NCBI GenBank assembly: GCA_034436555.1
Contig: DAOTUU010000039.1
Location: 62,001 to 126,000, forward strand
From: JAFMJV01 sp034436555
GTDB lineage: Bacteria; Chloroflexota; Limnocylindria; Limnocylindrales; CSP1-4
Length of the DNA stretch: 64,000 bases
Direction of reading: 5' to 3'
A model generated the notes under the pieces. It was given only the letters and a program-made list of their open reading frames with translations, ran no database searches and was not told the DNA's origin. This document shows positions 8,774 to 17,195 of the stretch, in pieces; positions within the stretch are counted from its first letter, which is position 1; the number at the start of each line of letters is the position of its first letter. Made by a program: the position numbers and the translations under genes.

Positions 8774-8869
8774 ATGAGGCAGCCGGGTTCGCGTGAGCGT
8801 CGGGTCCGCGGACCCGTGTCGCATCCCCCGCGCTACGCGCGCGGCACCCGGCCCGCACCGGTTCTTGGG

Positions 8870-8875
8870 TAGCAT
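8870..8875 (+). promoter_or_regulatory. -10 element for lysC
   Basis: TAGCAT lies seven bases before the lysC ATG at 8883, consistent with a leaderless transcript. It supports this start over the longer upstream open frame. Confidence 0.5.
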
Positions 8876-8882
8876 CTGCGGC

Positions 8883-10130
8883 ATGTCGTCCCTTGTCGTC
8901 CAGAAGTACGGCGGCTCGTCCGTAGCCGACGCCGATCGCATCAAGCACGTCGCGAGGCGCATCGCTCGCGAGCGCGAGGCTGGTTCCGATCTGGTGGTCG
9001 TCGTGTCCGCGATGGGTGACACGACCGACCACCTGCTCGACCTCGCCGCGTCCATCACCGACGAGCCCGACGCGCGTGAGATGGACCTGCTGCTGGCCAC
9101 CGGGGAGCACATCAGCGGCACCCTCGTGGCGATGGCCCTCCAGGCCATCGACGTCCCGGCCATCAGCCTCACGGGCGCCCAGGCGGGCATCCGCACGGAC
9201 CGGTCGCACGGGCGGGCGCGCATCGCGAACGTCGACCCGGCGCGGGTGCGCGAGGAGATCGGCGCCGGCAAGGTGGTGATCGTGGCGGGCTTCCAGGGCT
9301 CCACCGAGGAGTCGCACCAGCGGGGCGAGGTGACCACCCTGGGGCGGGGCGGCTCGGACACGACCGCGGTGGCCCTCGCGGCCCGCCTCCAGGCCGACCG
9401 ATGCGAGATCTACACCGACGTCGAGGGCATCTTCACGACCGATCCCCGCGTGGTCGCCGACGCGCGCCTGCTGCCGGTCATCGGGTACGAGGAGATGCTC
9501 GAGATGGCCCACCAGGGCGCCCAGGTGATGCAGACGCGCGCCGTGGAGCTGGGCTGGGTCAACGGCGTGATCATCGCCGTGCGGTCCACCTTCTCCGACC
9601 ACCCCGGCACGCTCATCAAGGAGGTCAACCACATGGAGCTGCGCGACAAGGTGCGCGGCGTCGCGCTCGATCGCAAGGTCGCCAAGGTGACCCTGGTGGG
9701 GGTGCCGGACCAGCCCGGCATCGCGCGCGGCGTGTTCGATCCCCTGGCTGCCGCAGGCATCAGCGTGGACATGATCGTCCAGAACGTGGGCCATTCCGGC
9801 ACCACGGACCTGTCGTTCACGATCCCCGAGGGCGAGCTGGCGCGCACCCGGAGGATCCTGGACCCGGTCGTCAGCCAGCAGGGCTACCGGGACATCGTGG
9901 CCTCCGCGGACGTGTCCAAGATCTCCATCGTGGGCGCGGGCATCCAGAACACGCCGGGGTACGCGGCACGCATGTTCGGCGCGCTCGCGGATGCCGGGAT
10001 CAACATCGAGATGATCTCCACGTCGGACATCCGGATCACCTGCATCATCGCGGCCGCCGACCTCGACCGCGCGGCGAACGCGCTCCACCGGGCATTCCAG
10101 CTCCAGGTCCCGGAGGTCGTGGAGGCCTGA
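8883..10130 (+). CDS. lysC: Aspartate kinase
   Basis: This enzyme phosphorylates aspartate in the first step toward lysine, threonine and methionine. The N-terminal LVVQKYGGSSVAD and the TLGRGGSDTTAVALAA segment are kinase signatures. Two ACT domains occupy the C-terminal third (around GVPDQPGIARGVFDPLAAAG and GAGIQNTPGYAARMFGALAD), so allosteric feedback inhibition by lysine and/or threonine is likely. From the ATG at 8883 the protein has 415 residues, the normal length for a monofunctional aspartokinase. The frame is open 90 bases further upstream, but that stretch overlaps the -10 region and does not resemble the family. The stop overlaps birA by one base. Confidence 0.96.
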   Translation: MSSLVVQKYGGSSVADADRIKHVARRIAREREAGSDLVVVVSAMGDTTDHLLDLAASITDEPDAREMDLLLATGEHISGTLVAMALQAIDVPAISLTGAQAGIRTDRSHGRARIANVDPARVREEIGAGKVVIVAGFQGSTEESHQRGEVTTLGRGGSDTTAVALAARLQADRCEIYTDVEGIFTTDPRVVADARLLPVIGYEEMLEMAHQGAQVMQTRAVELGWVNGVIIAVRSTFSDHPGTLIKEVNHMELRDKVRGVALDRKVAKVTLVGVPDQPGIARGVFDPLAAAGISVDMIVQNVGHSGTTDLSFTIPEGELARTRRILDPVVSQQGYRDIVASADVSKISIVGAGIQNTPGYAARMFGALADAGINIEMISTSDIRITCIIAAADLDRAANALHRAFQLQVPEVVEA

Positions 10131-10990
10131 TGGGACATCGCCGGCCCGGACGACGGGTCGGGGGGCCCGGCGTGACGGGCGCGTTCACGTCGCGCCTGGA
10201 GCGTCTCGCGGAGGTCGACTCCACGCAGCGCCTCGTGCGCGACTGGCTGGATTCGGGCGTCCCGGAGGTGTGCGTCGCGGTCGCCGGCCGGCAGTCCGCG
10301 GGTCGGGGCCGGCTGGGACGCGGCTGGACCGCACCCGCCGGGGCGGCGCTGCTCGTGTCGGCGGGCTTCCGACCCACCTGGTCGGCGCCCGGGCACGCCT
10401 GGCGCCTGGCCGCCATCGCGGCGCTCGCGATGCTCGACGCGGCGGAGGACGTGGCGGGCCTGCGGGATGGCACGCTGTGGCTCAAGTGGCCCAATGACAT
10501 CGTGGCGGACGGTCCCGACGGACGGCTGGTGAAGGTGGCGGGCGTGCTGGGCGAGACGGTCCTGGCGGGCGACGGCGTGGACAGCGCGGTCGTCGGCATC
10601 GGCGTCAACGGCGACTGGCATGCCCGTGACTTCCCCGCCGACCTCGCGGCATCCATGACCAGCCTGCGGGAACTCGCGGGAGGCCGGCCCGTCGATCACG
10701 ACGCGCTGCTGGAGGGATGGCTCTCGCGTCTCGAGGCGCGCCACGAGGCGCTGCGCTCGGGGCTGTTCGACGCGGGCGCCTGGAGCACCCGCCAGCGCAC
10801 CACCGGCGGGCGCGTGGAGGTCGAGGTGGGTGGTGCGCGCCTGGCCGGTCTGGCCCTGGGCGTGGACCCCGAGAGCGGGGCGCTGCTGATGGAGGGCGAG
10901 GCCGTCGGGACGGTGCGCGGCATCGGGTCCGGCGAGGTGGTCCGCTGCCGGGTGGTGAATCTCCCGTCCCGACGGGCGGGCGGCGTGTAA
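10130..10990 (+). CDS. birA: Biotin-[acetyl-CoA-carboxylase] ligase
   Basis: This ligase activates biotin as biotinyl-AMP and attaches it to the carrier protein of acetyl-CoA carboxylase. The biotinyl-AMP loop is GRGRLGRGWTAP and the following KWPNDI motif is intact. There is no N-terminal DNA-binding helix-turn-helix, so this is the catalysis-only form (286 residues from the ATG at 10130, or about 272 from the GTG at 10172). It lies just upstream of the acc/fab operon, and its likely substrate is the AccB encoded at 18448-18954. The start overlaps the lysC stop (TGATG). Confidence 0.93.
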   Translation: MGHRRPGRRVGGPGVTGAFTSRLERLAEVDSTQRLVRDWLDSGVPEVCVAVAGRQSAGRGRLGRGWTAPAGAALLVSAGFRPTWSAPGHAWRLAAIAALAMLDAAEDVAGLRDGTLWLKWPNDIVADGPDGRLVKVAGVLGETVLAGDGVDSAVVGIGVNGDWHARDFPADLAASMTSLRELAGGRPVDHDALLEGWLSRLEARHEALRSGLFDAGAWSTRQRTTGGRVEVEVGGARLAGLALGVDPESGALLMEGEAVGTVRGIGSGEVVRCRVVNLPSRRAGGV

Positions 10991-10994
10991 CGGA

Positions 10995-11000
10995 TAGACT
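10995..11000 (+). promoter_or_regulatory. -10 element for the sigma factor/acc-fab operon
   Basis: TAGACT lies six bases before the GTG at 11007, a good leaderless-type promoter at the head of the ten-kilobase acc/fab block. Confidence 0.5.
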
Positions 11001-11006
11001 GCGGCG

Positions 11007-11675
11007 GTGTTTGGACAGGGGAGGGAGCCGGCGGCCGTCGCCGGGACGGTCGTGCCGCTCGACGCGGACCGCCCGGCAGTGGCGGCCGCGCGCCGGGACC
11101 CGCATGCCTTCGAACCGCTGTACCGGAAGTACGTGGCCCAGATCTACAGCTTCGCCCTCTACGAGACCCGCGACCATCACGCCGCGGAGGACGTGACCGA
11201 GCAGGTCTTCCTGCGCGCCCTCCAGGCGCTGCCGCGGTTCGACGAGCGCGGTGCGGAGGGGGCGAGCACGTTCCGCACCTGGCTGTTCCGCATCGCCCGC
11301 AACGCGATCGCCAACGAGCGGCGCCGCGACCGGCGGCATCCCCAGGCTCCCCTGGAGCTGGCCGCGGTCGTGCGGGCACCCGATGACCCCGCGGCCACGG
11401 TGGCGGACCGTGACGAGGCGCTGCGGGCGTGGGACGCCATCGAGCGCCTCCCCGAGGAGCGTCGCCGCGCGCTCGTGCTGCGCTTCGTGGAGGAGTTGAG
11501 CGCGCGCGAGATCGGCGAGGTGCTGGGTCGCTCGGAGGGGGCCGTCCGGGTGCTCATCCACCGGGCGCTGCGCACCGTGCATGCGGATCTCGTGTCCGTC
11601 GACGCCCAGCCTCCGGTCGCGCCCGCTCCGCCCGGCCGGGTGACGCCGCGCGTCCGCCGGTGGCGTCGCCGATGA
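11007..11675 (+). CDS. Sigma-70 family (ECF-type) RNA polymerase sigma factor
   Basis: This 222-residue protein contains sigma region 2 (from DPHAFEPLYRKYVAQIY through the FRTWLFRIARNAIANERRR core-binding and -10 recognition helices). Region 4 follows as a helix-turn-helix (ERLPEERRRALVLRFVEEL and AREIGEVLGRSEGAVRVLIH). This is the two-domain ECF layout. An Arg-rich tail of about 25 residues follows. The GTG start is six bases after a TAGACT element. The gene is the first of a plus-strand chain with tiny gaps that runs through acetyl-CoA carboxylase and fatty-acid synthesis, so it may control the operon it heads. Regulation of that operon by this factor is inference. Confidence 0.9.
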   Translation: MFGQGREPAAVAGTVVPLDADRPAVAAARRDPHAFEPLYRKYVAQIYSFALYETRDHHAAEDVTEQVFLRALQALPRFDERGAEGASTFRTWLFRIARNAIANERRRDRRHPQAPLELAAVVRAPDDPAATVADRDEALRAWDAIERLPEERRRALVLRFVEELSAREIGEVLGRSEGAVRVLIHRALRTVHADLVSVDAQPPVAPAPPGRVTPRVRRWRRR

Positions 11676-12118
11676 CCCGGTGGACCGATCAGGCCGCGGC
11701 GCAGGTGGACAGCTACCTCGAGGAGCTGCTCGCCTCCCGGGCGGAGTATCTGCGCGCGCGCGACGGCGGGTCCTCGGAGCTGGCCCACGCGGCGGCGGCG
11801 ATGCGGCACGTGCTGGTGCGCTTCCACCCCTCGTTCCGCTTCGAGGAGCGCCTCGCGGCACGCCTTCGGTCGGCCGCGGATGACGCGGCGAGGCCGCTCG
11901 GTGTCGCGCGGGGCACGATCGTCGCGCTTCCGGTCCCCGGGGCCGCGCCCGGGTCCGACCAGCGTCCGGACGCGGAGCCGCGCGCCCCGTCCACGTCCCT
12001 GGAGCACGGCTGGATGCTGCTCGGTGGCGCCGTCGCGTCGGGTGTCTCGCTCGCCGCGGGCGTGCTGCTCGCCCGGCGCCGGTCGCGGCACCTGCCGCGC
12101 TGGGGGCGGCCGGCCTGA
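11672..12118 (+). CDS. Small single-pass membrane protein, candidate sigma-factor partner
   Basis: This 148-residue protein begins at an ATG overlapping the sigma-factor stop (ATGA). Residues 1-70 are predicted to be helical and rich in Ala, Arg and Glu. A Pro-rich linker follows, then one transmembrane helix (about residues 113-130, WMLLGGAVASGVSLAAGVLLA) and a short basic tail. That is the shape of many anti-sigma factors, in which a cytoplasmic domain precedes a membrane anchor, and the position fits. No zinc-binding HxxxCxxC motif is present, so assignment to the ZAS anti-sigma family is not supported. The stop overlaps the accD start by one base. Confidence 0.6.
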   Translation: MTRWTDQAAAQVDSYLEELLASRAEYLRARDGGSSELAHAAAAMRHVLVRFHPSFRFEERLAARLRSAADDAARPLGVARGTIVALPVPGAAPGSDQRPDAEPRAPSTSLEHGWMLLGGAVASGVSLAAGVLLARRRSRHLPRWGRPA

Positions 12119-13053
12119 TGCCCATCAAGCTGCCGTTCCGGCCCCGCCGGGACCCGCTGCCCGCGGACCTCTGGACGCGCTGCCCCACCTGCAACGAGAT
12201 GCTGTACACGCGACAGCTCGAGCGGAGCCAGCGGGTGTGCGGCAAGTGCGGCCATCACTTCCGGCTGCGCATCCCGGAGCGCCTGGAGACGATCGTGGAT
12301 GCAGGCTCGTTCCAGGAGCGGGATGCGGGCCTCGAGTCGGTGGACCCGCTCGGGTTCGTGGACAGCAAGGCGTACCCGGACCGGCTCGCCCAGGCGCGTG
12401 ACGCCACCGGCGCCGCGGACGCCGCGGTCTGGGGCACCGCGACCGTGGACGGCGTCGCGGTCGCGGTCTGCGTCATGGACTTCGCGTTCATGGGCGGCTC
12501 CATGGGCTCGGTCGTGGGCGAGAAGGTGACCCTGGCCGCGGAGCACGCGCTGGGACATCGGGTGCCGCTCATCGTGGTCAGCGCCTCGGGCGGCGCCCGG
12601 ATGCAGGAGGGGACCCTGGCGCTGATGCAGCTGGCCAAGACGTGCGCCGCGCTGGCGCGCCTGGCGGAGCGCGGCGTGCCCTTCATCAGCCTGCTCACCG
12701 ATCCGACCACGGGGGGCGTCTTCGCGTCGTTCTCGGCCCTGGGTGACGTGAACATCGCGGAGCCCAACGCGCTCATCGGGTTCGCGGGGGCGCGGGTGGC
12801 CGCGGGCACCACCGGTGAGACGCTGCCGGAGGGGTTCCAGCGCGCCGAGTTCCTGTTCCGCCACGGATTCGTGGACATCGTCGTGCCGCGTGCGGCGCTG
12901 CACGTGACGATCGCGAGCCTGCTGCGCTACCTGCGGCCGGCGCCGCTGCCGATGACGCCCGGCGTGGACCGCGCCGAGCGTGGCGCGCGCCCGGGTGCCG
13001 CGGGCGCGTCGCTCGCCGCGGACAGCCACGTCGCGGAGCCCGCCGATGTCTGA
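12118..13053 (+). CDS. accD: Acetyl-CoA carboxylase carboxyltransferase subunit beta
   Basis: AccD forms the carboxyltransferase with AccA, moving CO2 from carboxybiotin to acetyl-CoA to make malonyl-CoA. The N-terminal zinc ribbon is complete (C22, C25, C41, C44, in CPTCNEML and RVCGKCGHHF). The crotonase-fold core contains the GGSMGSVVGEKVTLAAEHAL and SGGARMQEGTLALMQLAKT signatures. It has 311 residues; the C-terminal 30 are variable and partly overlap accA by eight bases. Translational coupling with accA fits the need for equal amounts of the two subunits. Confidence 0.96.
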   Translation: MPIKLPFRPRRDPLPADLWTRCPTCNEMLYTRQLERSQRVCGKCGHHFRLRIPERLETIVDAGSFQERDAGLESVDPLGFVDSKAYPDRLAQARDATGAADAAVWGTATVDGVAVAVCVMDFAFMGGSMGSVVGEKVTLAAEHALGHRVPLIVVSASGGARMQEGTLALMQLAKTCAALARLAERGVPFISLLTDPTTGGVFASFSALGDVNIAEPNALIGFAGARVAAGTTGETLPEGFQRAEFLFRHGFVDIVVPRAALHVTIASLLRYLRPAPLPMTPGVDRAERGARPGAAGASLAADSHVAEPADV

Positions 13054-14071
13054 CCCGATGATCGACACGGGCACCATGCCGGTCGTCATCCCGCCCGCGA
13101 CGCCGCCGATCGACGGGACGGCGCTCCGGGAGGCGGTGTGGACGCGCGTCCAGCTCGCGCGCAACGTGCACCGCCCGCACACCCTCGAGCTGCTCGGCGC
13201 GATGGCCACCGACGTCATCGAGCTCCACGGAGACCGCCTGTTCGGTGACGACCCCGCCATCGTCGCGGGGTTCGCGACGATCGGCGGCTTCCGGTGCGTG
13301 TTCGTGGGCCACCAGAAGGGCACCGAGGTGGAGGAGAACGTCCGGCGCAACTTCGGGATGCCGCATCCCGAGGGATACCGCAAGGCGATGCGCCTGTTCC
13401 GGCTGGCGGAGCGCCTGGGACTGCCGGTGGTCACGTTCGTGGACACGCCCGGCGCCTCGCCGGACGCGGCGTCCGAGGAGCGCGGCCAGGCGGAGGCGAT
13501 CGCGCGGTCGATCATGCTCCTGACCGCGCTCCGGACGCCCGTCGTGACGGTCATCACGGGCGAGGGGGGATCGGGGGGCGCCCTCGCCGTCGCCGTGGGC
13601 GACGTGGTCATCGCCTTCGAGAACGCCATCTACTCGGTGATCTCCCCGGAGGGCTGCGCCAGCATCCTGTGGCGGACCCCGGAGGCGGCCCAGCAGGCCG
13701 CGGTCGCGATGCGCCTCACCGCGGGCGAGCAGCAGGCGCTGGGTGTCATCGATGCGGTCATCCCGGAGCCCGCGGGTGGCGCCCAGAACGACCTGGAGGC
13801 CGCCGCCTCGTCGCTCGGTGGCGCGATCGCGGAGCAGCTTCAGCTGCTCGTGGGGACCGATCCCGACGAGTTGCTCCATCGGCGCTACGCTCGGTATCGA
13901 GCGATGGGCGCGTTCCAGACGGCGGAGGCCCCGCGCACCGTGCGCCACGAGCGCCGGCGCGTGGTGGACCGCCTGAGGGACCTGCTCAGCTCCGGCCGCA
14001 CCGTGGTCCCGGCCGCCCCCGCACGCCCCGCCGCCAGCCCCGACAGCGCGCCCACCGAGGATCGTCCGTGA
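13046..14071 (+). CDS. accA: Acetyl-CoA carboxylase carboxyltransferase subunit alpha
   Basis: This partner of AccD carries RVQLARNVHRPHTLELL and HGDRLFGDDPAIVAG near the N-terminus. The core follows with VGHQKG, RRNFGMPHPEGYRKAMRLF and VVTFVDTPGASPDAASEERG. GEGGSGGALAVAVGD and the MLENAIYSVISPEG-type segment complete the family signature. It has 341 residues from the ATG at 13046, which overlaps accD by eight bases. A longer frame upstream was rejected because it would overlap accD by over 70 bases. The final 25 residues are Pro/Ala-rich. Confidence 0.96.
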   Translation: MSDPMIDTGTMPVVIPPATPPIDGTALREAVWTRVQLARNVHRPHTLELLGAMATDVIELHGDRLFGDDPAIVAGFATIGGFRCVFVGHQKGTEVEENVRRNFGMPHPEGYRKAMRLFRLAERLGLPVVTFVDTPGASPDAASEERGQAEAIARSIMLLTALRTPVVTVITGEGGSGGALAVAVGDVVIAFENAIYSVISPEGCASILWRTPEAAQQAAVAMRLTAGEQQALGVIDAVIPEPAGGAQNDLEAAASSLGGAIAEQLQLLVGTDPDELLHRRYARYRAMGAFQTAEAPRTVRHERRRVVDRLRDLLSSGRTVVPAAPARPAASPDSAPTEDRP

Positions 14072-14571
14072 CCGAGCGCTCCCGCGAACCCGCCGCCACC
14101 ATCGCCGCATTCGAGCGTCTCGCGGACGACATCCTGCCCGCGCTCGTGGCGCGCCTGGACGGCAGCGGCCTGGGCGAGCTGGAGGTCCGCGACGGCGGCT
14201 GGCGGGTGCGCCTGCGCCGAGACGTCGGTCCCGCCCCGTCCATCGGCACGAGCGCCGCGACGCTCGGCGGCGAGGCGTCCGCACAGGAGTCCGCGCGCAC
14301 CGGCGCCATGTCACCCGCCGTGGGCTACTTCGTCCCCAACGAGCGCACCGCCGTGGGACGGAGCGTCGCGGCGGGCGACCCCGTCGGCTGGGTGGAGGTG
14401 CTCGGGGTGCGGCATGAGGTGGTGGCGCCGCGTGACGGGACCGTCGGCCGGTTCCTGGTGGAGCCCGGCCAGGCCGTGGAGTACGGCCAGGAGCTGGTCA
14501 TCCTGGAGGGCGCCCGACGTGGCGGCGACGCACCCCCCGACGCGGCGCCCGCGACGCCGGAGTCGGCGTGA
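14068..14571 (+). CDS. BCCP-like protein lacking the biotinylation lysine
   Basis: This 167-residue protein has the two-part layout of biotin carboxyl carrier protein: an N-terminal LGELEVRDGGWRVRLRR-type segment, a linker, and a C-terminal biotinyl-domain hammerhead from about residue 80. Where biotinyl domains carry EAMKM, it reads VEVLGVRHEV, so the acceptor lysine is glycine (residue 113). The other hammerhead positions (DGTVGRFLVEPGQAVEYGQELVIL) are kept without gaps, so this is not simply a frameshift. It sits between accA and accC with four-base overlaps, the place normally held by accB. A competent AccB is encoded at 18448. A structural or regulatory role in the carboxylase is inferred. 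Confidence 0.85.
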   Translation: MTERSREPAATIAAFERLADDILPALVARLDGSGLGELEVRDGGWRVRLRRDVGPAPSIGTSAATLGGEASAQESARTGAMSPAVGYFVPNERTAVGRSVAAGDPVGWVEVLGVRHEVVAPRDGTVGRFLVEPGQAVEYGQELVILEGARRGGDAPPDAAPATPESA

Positions 14572-15938
14572 TGTTCGGCCGAATCCTCATCGCCAACCGG
14601 GGCGAGATCGCGCTGCGGATCCTGCGCGCCTGTCGTCGCCTGGGCATCAGCCCCGTCGTCGCGTACTCCGAGGCCGACCGGGACACGCGCGCCGTCCAGC
14701 TCGCCGACGAGGCCATCTGCGTGGGACCCGCCGAGTCGCGCCGGAGCTACCTGTCGGCGGCGAACATCCTGAGCGCGGCGCTCGTGACCGGCTGCGACGC
14801 GATCCATCCCGGATACGGCTTCCTGTCCGAGGACGACACGTTCGCGGAGATGACGCGCGCCCACGGGCTCACGTTCATCGGGCCGCCCGCGGAGGTGCTG
14901 GAGCGCTTCGCCTCCAAGGCCGGCACCCGACAGCTGCTCGCGTCCCACGGCCTGCCCACGATCCCCGGGTCGCAGGGCATGCTGCGCGACGACGACCACG
15001 CGCTCGCCGAGGCGGAGCGCATCGGCTACCCGGTGCTGCTCAAGCCGTCCGCGGGGGGCGGCGGCCGGGGGATGCGCATGGTGCGCACCGCGCGCGAGCT
15101 CCAGCAGGCGATCACCATCTGCCGCTCGGAGGCGCGCGCCGCGTTCGGCGACGACTCGCTCTACCTCGAGAAGTGGCTGGAGGAGAACCGCCACGTCGAG
15201 GTGCAGGTCGTCGTGGACGGCCAGGGCAACGGGATCCACGTGGGCGAGCGGGACTGCTCCGTCCAGCGACGGCACCAGAAGCTCGTGGAGGAGTCGCCCA
15301 GTCCCGCCATCGACGACGCGACGCGCGCGGAGCTCGCCGAGAAGGCCGTCCGGGCGGTCGTCGCGGCGGGCTATGAGAACCTGGGCACGCTCGAGTTCCT
15401 CGTGGACGGCGAGGGGCGGTACTACTTCATCGAGATCAACTGCCGCATCCAGGTGGAGCACCCGGTGACCGAGATGCTGTCGGGCCTGGACCTGGTCGCG
15501 GAGCAGATCCGGATCGCGGCCGGGGAGCCGCTGCGTCTGCGGCAGGAGGACGTGCGGCTCGCCGGGCACGCCATCGAGCTGCGCATCAACGCCGAGGACG
15601 TGGCCCACGAGTTCCGTCCGCAGGCCGGGCTCGTGGAGCGATACCTGCCCCCCGGCGGGCCCGGCGTGCGCATGGACAGCCACCTCTACAGTGGATACGA
15701 GGTGCCGCCGTACTACGATTCGCTGCTGGGCAAGCTGATCGTGTGGGGTCCCGACCGACCGGCCGCCATCGAGCGGACCCGGGCCGCGCTCGATGAGCTG
15801 GTGGTCGACGGGCTCGTCACCAACGTGCCCTTCCACCGGGCGCTCCTGGGCAGCCAGGCGTTCCTGGATGGTGCCTTCACCACCAATCTGCTCGATCGCA
15901 TCGGGGCGGCGGCCTTCCTGGCATCGACGGCCGGCTGA
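14571..15938 (+). CDS. accC: Acetyl-CoA carboxylase biotin carboxylase subunit
   Basis: AccC carboxylates biotin on AccB using ATP and bicarbonate. The start MFGRILIANRGEIALRI is the conserved family N-terminus, which favours the ATG at 14571 over the GTG one codon earlier. The ATP-grasp glycine loop AGGGGRGMRMV is present, and the catalytic segment EINCRIQVEHPVTEM differs from the usual NTRIQVEHPVTE only at one residue. The 455 residues match the stand-alone bacterial form. The gene overlaps the preceding BCCP-like gene by one base and is followed by fabZ after 28 bases. Confidence 0.96.
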   Translation: MFGRILIANRGEIALRILRACRRLGISPVVAYSEADRDTRAVQLADEAICVGPAESRRSYLSAANILSAALVTGCDAIHPGYGFLSEDDTFAEMTRAHGLTFIGPPAEVLERFASKAGTRQLLASHGLPTIPGSQGMLRDDDHALAEAERIGYPVLLKPSAGGGGRGMRMVRTARELQQAITICRSEARAAFGDDSLYLEKWLEENRHVEVQVVVDGQGNGIHVGERDCSVQRRHQKLVEESPSPAIDDATRAELAEKAVRAVVAAGYENLGTLEFLVDGEGRYYFIEINCRIQVEHPVTEMLSGLDLVAEQIRIAAGEPLRLRQEDVRLAGHAIELRINAEDVAHEFRPQAGLVERYLPPGGPGVRMDSHLYSGYEVPPYYDSLLGKLIVWGPDRPAAIERTRAALDELVVDGLVTNVPFHRALLGSQAFLDGAFTTNLLDRIGAAAFLASTAG

Positions 15939-15966
15939 ACCCCATGACCAGTCCTCGGAGGCGCCC

Positions 15967-16449
15967 ATGACCGACGCTCAGTCCGCCAGCCCGCCCGGCG
16001 GAACCCTCCTGTCCGCCCGCGAGATCCAGCGGCTGATCCCTCATCGCTGGCCATTCCTGCTCGTGGACCGGATCGTGGCGGAAGACCGGGAGCGGGGATA
16101 CATCCGGGGCCTCAAGGGTGTGACCGCGTCGGAGTGGTTCTTCCAGGGTCACTTCCCGGAGCTGCCGGTGATGCCGGGCGTGCTCCAGGTGGAGGCGCTC
16201 GCCCAGACCATGGCCGTGTATGTCGCGCGCCAGGAGGGCTTCGGGGACCGCATCGGCCTGTTCGCCGCGATCGAGGACTGCCGCTTCAAGCGCATCGTCC
16301 AGCCCGGTGACACGCTCGTGCTGGAGGTGACCATGGAGAAGCTGGGCCGACGCATGGGTCGCGGCCGCGCCGTCGCATCCGTGGACGGCGAGACCGCCTG
16401 CGAGGCGCTCCTGTCGTTCATCATCCCGCCTGAAGGAGCCCTCCGCTGA
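15967..16449 (+). CDS. fabZ: 3-hydroxyacyl-ACP dehydratase FabZ
   Basis: FabZ dehydrates beta-hydroxyacyl-ACP in fatty-acid elongation. The hot-dog fold signature is clear: IPHRWPFLLVDRI, then GHFPELPVMPGVLQVEALAQ, containing the catalytic His and Glu. It has 160 residues from the ATG at 15967, which follows a good Shine-Dalgarno sequence (GGAGG about six bases upstream). The stop overlaps the next gene by one base (TGATG). It belongs to the acc/fab operon. Confidence 0.95.
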   Translation: MTDAQSASPPGGTLLSAREIQRLIPHRWPFLLVDRIVAEDRERGYIRGLKGVTASEWFFQGHFPELPVMPGVLQVEALAQTMAVYVARQEGFGDRIGLFAAIEDCRFKRIVQPGDTLVLEVTMEKLGRRMGRGRAVASVDGETACEALLSFIIPPEGALR

Positions 16450-17195
16450 TGACGCTCCGGATCGCGGCGCTCTCGGACATCCACGGCAACCTCGCCGCGC
16501 TCGACGCGGCGCTCCTGGACATCGCCCCCCACCGGCCCGACCGGCTGTTCATCGCGGGCGACCTCGTGATGAACGGGCCCCGCCCGTCGGAGGTCGTGGC
16601 GCGTGTGATGGCCCTCGAGAAGGCGGGTGCGTACGTGGTCCAGGGCAACACCGACATCGCCGTCGCCGACGGGGACTACGCCGCCGCGTTCCCGTGGCTG
16701 GATGAGGTCCCCGCGGCGCAGCGGCACGTCGCGGAGTGGACCCACGACCAGCTCTCCGACGAGGCGCTGGACTACCTCCGCCGCCTGCCCGCCGAGCGCC
16801 GCCTGTGGGCGGGCGGCACGCTCGTGCTGCTCACCCACGCCTCGCCGGGCAGCCAGACCGCCGGGCTGCCCGCTGACCTCGACGGACCCACGCTCGTGCA
16901 GCGCGTGACCCGTTCGGACGCGCGCGTGATCGTGTGCGGTCACACCCACGTCGCGGACGTGCGGGAGCTCGGCCGGAAGCTCATCGTGAACCCCGGATCG
17001 TGCGGCTACGCCTTCGATGGCGACGCACGGGCGGGATGGGCGATGCTCACCCTGGAGCCGGACGCGCCGCCGGTCGCGGAGCTGCACCGCGTGGCCTATG
17101 ACGCGGATGCCGTGGCCCGGGAGGTCGGTGACCGGCTGCTGCCCGGCGATGTGTATCGGGCGGCGACGATCCGCAACGGGAGGCTCGTGCGATGA
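16449..17195 (+). CDS. Calcineurin-like metallophosphoesterase (YfcE/MJ0936-type)
   Basis: This 248-residue protein carries the binuclear metal-site motifs of the family in order: ALSDIHGNLAALDAAL, FIAGDLVMNGPRP, VQGNTD, LVLLTHASPG and VICGHTHVADV. Related enzymes hydrolyse phosphodiesters such as cyclic nucleotides or glycerophosphodiesters in vitro, so the natural substrate cannot be named. It is wedged between fabZ and fabF with a one-base and a four-base overlap, so it is translated with the fatty-acid genes. A role in lipid or CoA/ACP prosthetic-group turnover is possible but only contextual. Confidence 0.88.
   Translation: MTLRIAALSDIHGNLAALDAALLDIAPHRPDRLFIAGDLVMNGPRPSEVVARVMALEKAGAYVVQGNTDIAVADGDYAAAFPWLDEVPAAQRHVAEWTHDQLSDEALDYLRRLPAERRLWAGGTLVLLTHASPGSQTAGLPADLDGPTLVQRVTRSDARVIVCGHTHVADVRELGRKLIVNPGSCGYAFDGDARAGWAMLTLEPDAPPVAELHRVAYDADAVAREVGDRLLPGDVYRAATIRNGRLVR

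Noticed and set aside
8793..8882. Longer lysC start
   Set aside because: It includes the -10 region, and the conserved aspartokinase N-terminus begins at 8883.
14068..14571. Frameshifted or broken accB
   Set aside because: The hammerhead is collinear with the functional AccB on both sides of the missing lysine and the frame is intact with overlaps at both ends, so it looks like a maintained gene.
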